A stretch of 8,656 nucleotides of DNA from JAJFUB01 sp964622325 (GCA_964622325.1 CAZUOJ010000137.1:1-8656); one strand, 5' to 3'; counted from the stretch's first letter, positions 1 to 6,083 are shown. Notes: generated by a model from the letters alone, not told the origin. A program made the numbers and translations.

Positions 1-5
1 CTCGT

Positions 6-11
6 TATACT
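6..11 (+). promoter_or_regulatory. Candidate -10 box for rpsR
   Basis: TATACT matches the sigma-70 -10 consensus at five of six positions and lies about 43 bases before the rpsR start. A second partial match, TATAAG, overlaps it at 11-16. Any -35 element would fall outside the window, so this is only half a promoter. If real, transcription would start near position 18 and give a leader of about 36 nt, so rpsR would not depend on an upstream gene. Confidence 0.35.
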
Positions 12-53
12 ATAAGCTCCAAATCCTAAAAAAGAAAGAGGGAACAGCCAATC

Positions 54-308
54 GTGGCTAGCGATATTAGCTCTCCAGCCATTGTGCGTCGTCGCAAAAA
101 GAAAATCTGCATATTTTGTGCGGAGCCGCAAACACACATTATTGATTACAAAAATATCGCGCTGCTTGAGCAATTTATAGATGATCGCAAGCGCATCCGC
201 AAGGCGCGCCAGACAGGGACTTGCCGCCGCCATCAAAGCCGTATTGCGCTGGCGATCAAACGGGCGCGGGAAATGGCGTTATTGCCGTACACGCCCGATC
301 AAAAATAA
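54..308 (+). CDS. rpsR: 30S ribosomal protein S18
   Basis: S18 is a small-subunit protein that binds 16S rRNA in the platform next to S6. The 84-residue product has the family length and hallmarks: a basic N-terminal stretch (RRRKKK, 12-17), then CIFC (19-22), the DYKN-LLEQFI segment (31-42), a basic RKRIRKAR region, TGTCRRHQ (54-61) and the C-terminal IKRAREMALLPYT (68-80). Cys19, Cys22, Cys57 and His60 form a CxxC...CxxH set that could bind zinc, as in the Cys-containing (C+) forms of S18; zinc binding is inferred. The start is GTG, preceded by an AGAGGGA Shine-Dalgarno sequence at about 36-42. The gene is not followed by rplI, its frequent partner; a terminator lies 33 bases downstream. 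What lies upstream (rpsF or ssb, for example) is outside the window. Confidence 0.97.
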   Translation: MASDISSPAIVRRRKKKICIFCAEPQTHIIDYKNIALLEQFIDDRKRIRKARQTGTCRRHQSRIALAIKRAREMALLPYTPDQK

Positions 309-341
309 ATTCCTCCTTTCTTTCCGCTTCCAAAATTAGTT

Positions 342-389
342 AAAATGACAAAGGCAGAGAAGAGATGGCTTTTCTGTCTTTGTTGTTTT
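342..389 (+). terminator. Rho-independent terminator after rpsR
   Basis: Positions 342-362 pair with 369-389 across a 6-nt loop (AGATGG, 363-368), giving an uninterrupted 21-bp RNA stem. Four of the pairs are G-U (346:385, 347:384, 354:377, 359:372). The base begins with AAAA and ends with TTTT, the usual A-tract/U-tract layout, and the next base is C. The stem is poor in G+C for a terminator, but its length compensates. The wobble pairs would become A-C mismatches in RNA from the opposite strand, so the structure belongs to the rightward transcript. Confidence 0.7.
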
Positions 390-641
390 CGGGGATTATT
401 GTTTTTGGCGAAACTTTTTCGGCTTCTCTGGATAAATTCTTGTTTCGGAAATGTCTTGCAAATAGAAAGTCCGTCCCAACAAGCACGGGCTATTCTGCCA
501 CTGCGCCTGGACAATTTTAATCATGCGAGCGTCCCCATCTGGGGAGCTGGGAGAAAATGCGCTTCATTTCTGATATGTTGCGATATGCAGCAAGCCTTAT
601 GAGATTGAGCTTTTTTTGATACAATTTTGACAATAAATACA
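390..641. other. Gene-free region between rpsR and capA-like gene
   Basis: I see no supported gene here. The only sizeable forward frame (345-602) starts inside the terminator stem, lacks a Shine-Dalgarno site and encodes a Cys/Leu/Trp-rich sequence of no recognisable family. A small CCCC-ATCT-GGGG hairpin lies near 534-545. The last part is AT-rich and contains TTGACA at 627-632, 15 bases before a second TTGACA at 642-647. The region looks like a spacer with promoter elements at its right end. Confidence 0.5.
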
Positions 642-671
642 TTGACAGGGTTGTCTTGGCTAATTTAAGAT
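642..671 (+). promoter_or_regulatory. Candidate sigma-70 promoter of the CapA-like gene
   Basis: A perfect -35 hexamer TTGACA (642-647) is followed after 18 bases by TAAGAT (666-671), which matches the -10 consensus at four of six positions. Transcription would begin at about 678, inside the left arm of the inverted repeat at 671-717, leaving a leader of about 32 nt before the GTG at 710. A second TTGACA at 627-632 has no good -10 partner. The weak -10 keeps this tentative. If correct, it rules out translation from the in-frame TTG at 656. Confidence 0.4.
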
Positions 672-717
672 GTTTCACAGTTCCTCAACAGAATGGGGGG
701 ACAAGAACTGTGAAACA
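671..717 (+). repeat. Perfect 13-bp inverted repeat over capA-like start codon
   Basis: TGTTTCACAGTTC (671-683) is the exact reverse complement of GAACTGTGAAACA (705-717), with a 21-base spacer. The right arm contains the GTG start codon at 710-712, and the spacer holds the G-rich Shine-Dalgarno candidate GGGGGGA (695-701). In RNA this would be a hairpin with the start codon in the stem and the ribosome-binding site in the loop. In DNA it could be a two-half-site operator placed over the transcription start predicted near 678. The sequence alone does not decide between these readings. Confidence 0.8.
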
Positions 718-1903
718 ATCTCAGCCACTGCTTACGGGTTTGATTTGTTATCTCGTCCTCGTTGTTTTCGTGTGGATAGGGGGGGCCACGCCAGAAGAAA
801 AAAGCCCTGAGCTAGCCGCCTCTGTTCCCCGCCTCTCTTCGCCTCTTGCAACGAAAAACGCGGGCAATCCTGCCCTTCAGCAAGCCTCGCAGCCGAGCGT
901 GGGCGGGCCAACGGCGCAGGCCGAAAAAATCCGTCGGCGCTTTTCCATGATTGCGGTGGGGGATGTGATGCTGGATCGGAATGTAGGCCGAGCTATAGCC
1001 TTAAACGGCGCCAAAAGCATTTTAAAAGATGTAGCCGCGATGACAACGGACGCGGACATCAGCTTTGCCAATCTGGAATGTCCCCTGTCTTTCGTAGGCC
1101 CTCATCGGCCTAAGGATTGTATTTTTCGCGCTTCCCCCGAGGCTGTACAAGTGCTCAGGCACGGAGGCTTTGATATTGTTTCCTTAGCGAACAATCATAC
1201 ATTGGATGCAGGCAAAGCCGGGCTGCTGCAAACATTAAACATTCTGGAAAAGCACAGCATCAGCTATTGTGGCGCGTATCGGGAGGGACGGGGAGACGAG
1301 CTGACGATATTAGAAGTCGGCGAGGGGCCTGTCCGGGTGGGCTTTTTGGCCGCAACGGATTTGAGCTTTGCGCACGGCTCATATAATAAAGTCAATGCCA
1401 ATCGCAGCAATTTGCGCGCGCAGATTCAGGCGGCGCGTTCGCAATGTGATATTTTATGCGTATCCTTGCATTGGGGCGACGAATATCAAAGCCTGCCCAG
1501 TCCGCGGCAGCGAAATACAGCTTATGCCGCGATTCGCGCCGGCGCGGATGTGATTTTGGGCCATCATCCTCATGTGCTGCAGGGCGTAGAAATCTATCAG
1601 GGCAGGCCGATTTTCTATTCGCTGGGCAATTTTGTGTTTGATCAGCAAGAGGGGGAGCGAATGGAGAGCGCGATTTTTCGCCTGGAATATTCCGAGGGCT
1701 GGGGCTGGCAGATAATGGCGAAGCCCATCTGGATTGCGCCGAAGCGCTGGGGGCCTGTGTATCCTGAAGCTGCGCGCCGGGATAAAATTCTCGCCCGTCT
1801 CCAACGGATCAGCGCGCCGCTGGGCACACGCTGGCAAATCAAAAATGGCAAAGCCTGGCTGCGCATCCTCACGCAAAAATCCCCATCCGCCACAGAACAT
1901 TGA
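710..1903 (+). CDS. CapA/PGA_cap family membrane-anchored protein
   Basis: This 397-residue protein belongs to the CapA (poly-gamma-glutamate capsule synthesis) family, which has a calcineurin-like metallophosphoesterase fold; its role outside capsule or polymer synthesis is often unknown. One membrane segment spans about residues 7-26, so the protein is anchored with its catalytic part outside the cytoplasm. A Pro/Ala/Ser-rich linker (about 27-72) follows. Family motifs come in order: GDVMLDR (84-90), NLE (121-123), LANNH (159-163), HWGDEY (254-259), GHHPH (284-288) and SLGNFVFDQ (304-312). The Asp, Asn and His residues in these are expected metal ligands. I chose GTG at 710 because it gives a normal signal-anchor N-terminus and has GGGGGGA eight bases upstream; TTG at 656 would add 18 residues ahead of the anchor. 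No capB or capC partners are present, so capsule synthesis is not shown. The substrate is unknown. Confidence 0.9.
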   Translation: MKQSQPLLTGLICYLVLVVFVWIGGATPEEKSPELAASVPRLSSPLATKNAGNPALQQASQPSVGGPTAQAEKIRRRFSMIAVGDVMLDRNVGRAIALNGAKSILKDVAAMTTDADISFANLECPLSFVGPHRPKDCIFRASPEAVQVLRHGGFDIVSLANNHTLDAGKAGLLQTLNILEKHSISYCGAYREGRGDELTILEVGEGPVRVGFLAATDLSFAHGSYNKVNANRSNLRAQIQAARSQCDILCVSLHWGDEYQSLPSPRQRNTAYAAIRAGADVILGHHPHVLQGVEIYQGRPIFYSLGNFVFDQQEGERMESAIFRLEYSEGWGWQIMAKPIWIAPKRWGPVYPEAARRDKILARLQRISAPLGTRWQIKNGKAWLRILTQKSPSATEH

Positions 1904-1928
1904 CAGCTCCGCCGACAACACATTTAAT
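1900..1928 (+). promoter_or_regulatory. Sigma-70 promoter of the foldase gene
   Basis: A perfect TTGACA (1900-1905) is followed by a 17-base spacer and TTTAAT (1923-1928), a five-of-six match to TATAAT. This is the best promoter in the window. The TGA stop codon of the upstream CapA-like gene (1901-1903) lies within the -35 hexamer. Transcription would start at about 1935, giving a leader of about 26 nt with the Shine-Dalgarno sequence AGAAAGGA at 1945-1952. Confidence 0.6.
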
Positions 1929-1960
1929 AGTATTATTCGAAATTAGAAAGGACATTTTGC

Positions 1961-2911
1961 ATGAAAAAAGGCTTTGGCGTCTTTATGGGCCTCCTCTTGA
2001 TTTTGAGTTGCGTATCAGGGCTCTGGGGGGATCAGAACACGACGAATATCGTGGCTACAGTCAATGGCGAGCCTATCTCCCGGGAGCATTTTCTTAATGT
2101 CCTCCAATCTCGCTATGGGGAGCGCGTGCTGCGGGATCTTATCGCGAACGCTGCCATTCGGCAAGCCGCAAAGGCTGCGGGCGTTGTTGTGACGAAAGAA
2201 GAATTGGAGCGCCGTTTTCAATCGTTGCAGGCGACGCACGATGCCAGGGCCGTGTATACAGGCGAGACATTTGCGATGTGGCTGGCCAAGCAGGGCATCA
2301 CGCCGGAGGCTTTCGTCGCCAATTTGTATGATCAGATGTTATTAGAGAAAATGGTGGAGGACAAAGTCAAAATTACAGATGAAGAAGTTGCGCGCTGGTA
2401 CGAGACGAACAAAAATGTGCTCACGGAGCCCGCGCAAGTGCGCATTGCTCATATTCTGGTGAAGACAGCGGAAGAGGCACAAGCTTTACGGGCGCAAATT
2501 GTCAGCGGCAAAATCAGCTGGAATGAGGCGGCCAGCAAATCCAGCTTGGATGCCCGGACGCGCGAAAATGGCGGCGATATCGGCTTTGTGCCGCCTGGCG
2601 ACAGCGAATTTCAAAAAGCTGCTTTTGCGCTCAAGGCGCAAAACGAAATCAGCCAGCCTGTGGCTTCTCCTTTGGGGTGGCATCTTTTAAAACGGATTGG
2701 CTATAAGGCGGCTCGCACGCCGCCTTTTGAGGAAGTGGAAGCCTCGATCCGGGATATGCTGCGCCGCAGTCAGCTCGCCAGTCTTACTTTACAGAAGCGG
2801 AATGAGATTTTGAAGGCGGCGAAAGTGGAAGTCAAAGTGCAATTTACGCCCGAGGGCCCGCCTTTTCCTGTCGCCGAGCCTGCTGCCGCCCCAGCGCCTG
2901 CGCCCCAATAA
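1961..2911 (+). CDS. Exported parvulin-type peptidyl-prolyl isomerase (PrsA/SurA-like foldase)
   Basis: The 316-residue product is a PpiC/parvulin-family cis-trans prolyl isomerase acting on exported proteins. It starts with MKKGFG, a hydrophobic stretch (about 7-15) and ILSC with Cys17, a passable lipobox, so it may be a lipoprotein like PrsA; the Leu at -2 is less typical, so this is not certain. The SurA-N-like region (about 29-150) contains VNGEPISREHF, common at the start of such chaperones. The parvulin domain spans about 159-247, with RIAHILVKT (161-169), GGDIGFVPPG (204-213), the FQKAAFAL segment (217-224) and GWHLLKRIG (239-247). A Pro/Ala-rich tail ends the protein. The ATG follows AGAAAGGA at good spacing. 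It lies 57 bases behind the CapA-like gene but has its own promoter candidate. A helper role for secreted proteins such as the S8 protease downstream is inferred. Confidence 0.92.
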   Translation: MKKGFGVFMGLLLILSCVSGLWGDQNTTNIVATVNGEPISREHFLNVLQSRYGERVLRDLIANAAIRQAAKAAGVVVTKEELERRFQSLQATHDARAVYTGETFAMWLAKQGITPEAFVANLYDQMLLEKMVEDKVKITDEEVARWYETNKNVLTEPAQVRIAHILVKTAEEAQALRAQIVSGKISWNEAASKSSLDARTRENGGDIGFVPPGDSEFQKAAFALKAQNEISQPVASPLGWHLLKRIGYKAARTPPFEEVEASIRDMLRRSQLASLTLQKRNEILKAAKVEVKVQFTPEGPPFPVAEPAAAPAPAPQ

Positions 2912-2965
2912 CGGCAATCTTCCCGTGAGATAGGGGCGGGACGAAAAGTTTCGGCATTAGAAAGT

Positions 2966-2984
2966 TTGGGGCATGGGGCCCCAA
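2966..2984. repeat. GC-rich hairpin downstream of foldase gene
   Basis: TTGGGGC (2966-2972) pairs with GCCCCAA (2978-2984) across a 5-nt loop. No U-tract follows on either strand, so it is not a standard terminator. It may protect the 3' end of the foldase transcript or pause polymerase ahead of the weaker structure at 2991-3036. Function is unknown. Confidence 0.4.
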
Positions 2985-2990
2985 GGGAAA

Positions 2991-3036
2991 AGCGCGCAAA
3001 CATAGCCCTTGGCGAAGCGCGTTATTGCTCCTTTTT
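2991..3036 (+). terminator. Weak candidate terminator of foldase gene
   Basis: AGCGCGC (2991-2997) pairs with GCGCGTT (3017-3023) through one G-U pair, enclosing a mini-stem GCC/GGC (3005-3007 with 3011-3013). The T-run (3032-3036) begins eight bases after the stem, farther than usual. This is the only terminator-like arrangement between the foldase and the aminotransferase, so termination here may be partial or Rho-dependent. Confidence 0.3.
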
Positions 3037-3146
3037 GACGATATGAGGGGCGAGGCTTCATTCCTTTTTCCTTCCCGAGTATTTCTTTATTTAAAAGAAG
3101 GAATTAACGGAGAGCTAAAGAAGACATAAGCGTATATTTCATATAT

Positions 3147-3154
3147 GGAGGAGG
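3147..3154 (+). promoter_or_regulatory. Strong ribosome-binding site of the aminotransferase
   Basis: GGAGGAGG is close to fully complementary to the 16S rRNA 3' end and lies ten bases before the ATG at 3165. It is the strongest Shine-Dalgarno sequence in the window and fixes the start. A TATATT at 3133-3138 upstream resembles a -10 box but has no -35 partner, so no promoter is called. Confidence 0.7.
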
Positions 3155-3164
3155 TCTGAGACGA

Positions 3165-4430
3165 ATGGATGCGGCAACTGCGGACAAAATTCTGGCCAGC
3201 GGCGGCTTAGAAGTGGCCTGGCCGAATGAGCCCTTGCTGGGCGGCTATTACGATGAGGAAGAAATTGAAGTGGTGGTGCGGACAATCCGCGAATCTATGG
3301 ATCCGACGCGCGGCTTTGGCTTTATTTGCAAGGAGATTGAGGACTTTGAGGCGGCGCTGGCGGAATATTTTCAGACGAAAGACTGCGTGACAGTCAATGG
3401 CGCCGGCTCGGGGCTGGATATGACGCTGATGTGTCTGGATTTGCGCCCGGAGGATGAAGTTATTGTGCCCTCGATCAATTTCAAAGCGGCCCTGCTCGCC
3501 GTCATTGGCCAGCGCGCAAAGCTCGTCGTGTGTGAAGTGGATCCCAAAACGCTCTGCGCCGATCCGGCGGATGTGGAGAAGAAAATCACGGAGCGCACAC
3601 GGGCCATTATGGTGACGCATATGAATGGCTATTCGGCGCCCATTGATGAATATCAGCGCATCGCCGAAGCTCATCCGCATCCGGAATTTGGCCCCGCCAA
3701 AGTCATTGGGGATGTCGCGCGCTGTATGGGCGGAGAATACAAGGGGAAGAAGAACACACATGGGGCGTGGATGAGCGTGCTGTCTTTCCACACGCAAAAG
3801 CTGATGACGACATTGGGCGAGGGCGGCGCCGTCACAGTTGATGATCCGGAGATGGCGAAACGGCTGCGGGGATTGCGACAATTTGGCTGGGAGCATGGCG
3901 GATGGGGCAGCAATTACAAGCTGACAAAAGTCCAGGCGGCCGTGGGCCTCGTGCAGCTACGCAAGCTGGACAAGATGATTGAGGAGCGGCGGGCGGTCGC
4001 CAAAGCGCGTCATGAGATGCTGCAAGATGTGCCCGAGCTGACGCTGCCCTATGAGCCGCCGGAAGTCAAACACACTTATTATCTGTACACATTGCTGGTG
4101 CCCGAAGAATGGGCAGGCGCCAAGCGCAATCAATTGATGCGTATGCTGTGGGAGGATTATAAAGTCTCCAGCGTTGTCGCCAATCCGCCCTGCCACAGCA
4201 CCATCCCCTTTATTGCCGAACATACAAAGGGCCAGGAGCTGCCGCAGTCGGAGCTCATCGGCGCGCGGCTGTTCTGTGTTCCCATCCATCCGTGGATGAG
4301 CCAACATGATAATGAATATATCTGTGCGGCGGTCAGCAAAGCCGTGCAGCGCATTCGGGAAGGAGATACAAGCTATCTGGACGCCGCGGAAGTCGAGGCG
4401 ACAAAAGCCATCACAGGCCGCGCCGGATAA
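3165..4430 (+). CDS. DegT/DnrJ/EryC1/StrS-type PLP aminotransferase
   Basis: This 421-residue enzyme belongs to the PLP-dependent family that mostly transfers an amino group from glutamate or glutamine to a keto sugar bound to a nucleotide, in the cytoplasm. SFHTQK (207-212) matches the family's Schiff-base motif, with Lys212 as the PLP lysine, followed by GEGGAVTV (218-225). Asp183 in IGDVARCMG is the residue expected to pair with the PLP ring nitrogen. NGAGSG (78-83) sits where the usual phosphate-binding SGT motif lies, and HTYYLYTLLVP (303-313) is the typical C-terminal-domain strand. Several signature positions differ from the usual EDxAQ and PSxTF forms, so the substrate could be atypical. 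The ATG has a very strong GGAGGAGG ribosome site (3147-3154) ten bases upstream. No sugar-nucleotide genes are adjacent, so the pathway is unknown. Length is slightly above the usual 370-400. Confidence 0.9.
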   Translation: MDAATADKILASGGLEVAWPNEPLLGGYYDEEEIEVVVRTIRESMDPTRGFGFICKEIEDFEAALAEYFQTKDCVTVNGAGSGLDMTLMCLDLRPEDEVIVPSINFKAALLAVIGQRAKLVVCEVDPKTLCADPADVEKKITERTRAIMVTHMNGYSAPIDEYQRIAEAHPHPEFGPAKVIGDVARCMGGEYKGKKNTHGAWMSVLSFHTQKLMTTLGEGGAVTVDDPEMAKRLRGLRQFGWEHGGWGSNYKLTKVQAAVGLVQLRKLDKMIEERRAVAKARHEMLQDVPELTLPYEPPEVKHTYYLYTLLVPEEWAGAKRNQLMRMLWEDYKVSSVVANPPCHSTIPFIAEHTKGQELPQSELIGARLFCVPIHPWMSQHDNEYICAAVSKAVQRIREGDTSYLDAAEVEATKAITGRAG

Positions 4431-4471
4431 AAGGCAGTGGCGCCAGCTTTAGCATCCACGAAAATTATTGT

Positions 4472-4516
4472 CCCCCTCAGGCCACATCGCCGGCCAGGGA
4501 GGGGGCTCTTTTTTTT
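4472..4516 (+). terminator. Strong rho-independent terminator after aminotransferase
   Basis: CCCCCTC (4472-4478) pairs with GAGGGGG (4499-4505), and inside it GGCC (4480-4483) pairs with GGCC (4492-4495), leaving a small asymmetric bulge. After three bases a run of eight T follows (4509-4516). It lies 41 bases after the aminotransferase stop, so that transcript should end before the protease gene. Confidence 0.9.
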
Positions 4517-4569
4517 AAGGGCTGGAGTAATTTGCCAGAAAATTTTAAATAAAGAGTGATTTGGAATTG

Positions 4570-4598
4570 TTGCTTTCAGATTGAAAATTGATTATAAT
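4570..4598 (+). promoter_or_regulatory. Candidate promoter of the subtilisin gene
   Basis: A perfect TATAAT (4593-4598) sits in AT-rich DNA. At 17 bases upstream is TTGCTT (4570-4575), matching only the first three -35 positions, so the promoter may need an activator or depend mostly on its -10. The predicted start is about 4605. A 10-bp perfect palindrome, AGCTATAGCT (4602-4611), overlaps it and could be an operator. The resulting leader is about 140 nt. Confidence 0.5.
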
Positions 4599-4682
4599 TT
4601 GAGCTATAGCTGAAAAATTCTTTTGCAAGTTAAAACGAAGATCGCCACAGCAGCCGAAATCTTTGCAGCAATCCCATATTAA

Positions 4683-4726
4683 GGCTGATAAGGGCTTGCG
4701 CCCTCTGAGCATTTGGGCATTCAGCC
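4683..4726 (+). promoter_or_regulatory. Structured leader ahead of the subtilisin gene
   Basis: GGCTGA (4683-4688) pairs exactly with TCAGCC (4721-4726), enclosing a hairpin AGGGC-TTGC-GCCCT (4691-4704). GCCC at 4700-4703 can instead pair with GGGC at 4715-4718, so two folds compete. The structure ends just before the AGGTGAGG ribosome site (about 4733-4740). I do not recognise a known riboswitch class. A role in translation or transcript stability is inferred only. Confidence 0.35.
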
Positions 4727-4743
4727 GTAAAGAGGTGAGGGCA

Positions 4744-5934
4744 ATGAAAGGCCAGCGGGGTTTGAAGCTCTATCTTTTATTCGGGCTGTGCGTAGGGCTG
4801 CTGGGGCTGTGCCTGTTGTCGAGCGTTTTTGCGCAGGGCGTGGGGCAGGAACGCAAGATCGTTGTGTTTCAGGAGCGTTATGTCAATGCAGCAGCGCAGG
4901 AGGCGCTGCTGCGTGTTTTTGGCGGAGTAGCTATCAAGCCCCTGCCGCTCATCAATGGCTGGGCAGTGTATTTGCCTGCGCCGGCCGTGGGGGCGCTGCA
5001 GCGTCGGGGCGAAATCAAGCGGATTGATCCCGATGTTGTTGTCTATGCGATAGAGGAGGAAGGGGCGGGCTGCGCCGCGGCGGCCAAAGCCAAGCCCAGC
5101 CCGCCGCCGCAGCCAGCGCAAATTATTCCCTGGGGTATTGAGCGGGTATTGGCTCCTTCGGCCTGGGGCATAAGCATGGGCGCCGGCGTAAAAGTGGCGA
5201 TTCTGGATACAGGAATAGATCTGGATCATCCGGATTTGCGAGCGAACATTGCGGGCGGCGTCAACACGATCAGTCCGCGGAAAACGGCTGAGGACGACAA
5301 TGGCCATGGCACGCATGTGGCGGGCATTGTGGCGGCGGTGAATAACACGATTGGCGTGGTGGGCGTGGCGCCGCAAGCGAAGCTTTATGCCATTAAGGCG
5401 CTGGACAGAACAGGCAGCGGATATCTGTCGGATATTATTGAAGGCCTGCAGTGGTGCGTGGCCAACAGGATGCAAGTAGTCAATATGTCGCTGGGCACGA
5501 CTTACAATGTGCCCTCTTTCGCAGACGCAGTTAAAGCCGTTAACAATGCAGGGATTGTGCAGGTGGCGGCGGCCGGGAATTCCGGCGGGGCCACTAATTA
5601 TCCCGCGGCCTATCCGGAAGTAATTTCCGTCGCTGCTACAGACATCAATAATGTCCGCGCATCCTGGAGCTGCTATGGGAAGATTGATCTGGCGGCGCCG
5701 GGCGTTAACATTTATTCCACTTATAAAGGCGACAGCTACGCGACGATGAGCGGAACATCCATGGCCAGCCCTCATGTGGCGGGCGTTGTGGCATTGCGCC
5801 TGGCGCGTTATCCCGGCGATAGCCCTGCGGCGGTGCTGTTCGCTTTGCAGACCGCGGCGTTGGATTTGGGCGATGTGGGCTGGGATATATATTACGGCGC
5901 GGGGCTGGTGCAGGCGCCCGGGGCGATTCAATAG
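4744..5934 (+). CDS. Secreted subtilisin-family serine protease (S8)
   Basis: The 396-residue preproprotein is a secreted subtilase. A signal peptide (1-30: basic MKGQRGLK, long hydrophobic core, VFA before Gln31) is followed by an I9-like prodomain (about 38-103) that normally guides folding and inhibits the enzyme until removed, then a Pro/Ala/Lys-rich linker (about 111-126). The catalytic domain (about 130-390) has the full set: Asp155 in LDTGID, His188 in NGHGTHVAG, oxyanion Asn279 in AAAGNS, and Ser339 in SGTSMASPH. It ends right after the catalytic domain, with no extra C-terminal module or anchor, so release outside the cell or into the periplasm is expected. ATG at 4744 has AGGTGAGG just upstream; an in-frame TTG at 4663 would add 27 residues before the signal peptide and is unlikely. 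The gene stands alone between two terminators. Substrates are unknown; a nutritional or envelope-maintenance role is possible. Confidence 0.96.
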   Translation: MKGQRGLKLYLLFGLCVGLLGLCLLSSVFAQGVGQERKIVVFQERYVNAAAQEALLRVFGGVAIKPLPLINGWAVYLPAPAVGALQRRGEIKRIDPDVVVYAIEEEGAGCAAAAKAKPSPPPQPAQIIPWGIERVLAPSAWGISMGAGVKVAILDTGIDLDHPDLRANIAGGVNTISPRKTAEDDNGHGTHVAGIVAAVNNTIGVVGVAPQAKLYAIKALDRTGSGYLSDIIEGLQWCVANRMQVVNMSLGTTYNVPSFADAVKAVNNAGIVQVAAAGNSGGATNYPAAYPEVISVAATDINNVRASWSCYGKIDLAAPGVNIYSTYKGDSYATMSGTSMASPHVAGVVALRLARYPGDSPAAVLFALQTAALDLGDVGWDIYYGAGLVQAPGAIQ

Positions 5935-6042
5935 CAGCTGGGACAATTTAATAAGCAGAAATAAGTCCGATATCAGCTCCTAGCTAGCTCCGCTTGCCTT
6001 AAGGAATAAACAAAAGCAACTGATAAGGCGCGCAAATGATAT

Positions 6043-6063
6043 AAGGGCTAAATCCCCTTTTTT
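6043..6063 (+). terminator. Weak first terminator after subtilisin gene
   Basis: AAGGG (6043-6047) pairs with CCCTT (6055-6059) across seven bases and runs into TTTTTT (6058-6063). Five base pairs alone would terminate poorly, but it lies 20 bases before a much stronger terminator and could act in tandem with it. Confidence 0.35.
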
Positions 6064-6083
6064 AATGTGGAAAGAAAAATTAT

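Noticed and set aside
345..602. Forward open frame of 85 codons between rpsR and the CapA-like gene
   Set aside because: It begins inside the terminator stem, has no ribosome-binding site, and encodes a Cys/Leu/Trp-rich sequence with no family features.
656..709. In-frame TTG start 18 codons upstream for the CapA-like gene
   Set aside because: It would put a non-hydrophobic extension before the signal anchor, and the likely promoter would start transcription downstream of it. The GTG at 710 has better spacing to a G-rich ribosome site.
3060..3104. AT-rich inverted repeats (ATTCCTT/AAGGAAT and TTCTTT/AAAGAA) upstream of the aminotransferase
   Set aside because: They are simple-sequence, mutually exclusive pairings in a purine/pyrimidine-biased stretch with no U-tract, so chance is a sufficient explanation.
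3207..3896. 229-codon open frame on the - strand opposite the aminotransferase
   Set aside because: Same artefact: the His/Arg-rich translation has no recognisable domain and the + strand gene is certain.
4663..4743. In-frame TTG start 27 codons upstream for the subtilisin gene
   Set aside because: ATG at 4744 has a good Shine-Dalgarno sequence and starts a textbook signal peptide; the extra residues would precede it and come from the structured leader.
4777..5946. 389-codon open frame on the - strand opposite the subtilisin gene
   Set aside because: It is an antisense shadow of a GC-biased gene. Its translation is rich in Arg, His, Ile and Gln with no family motif, while the + strand has a complete catalytic triad.
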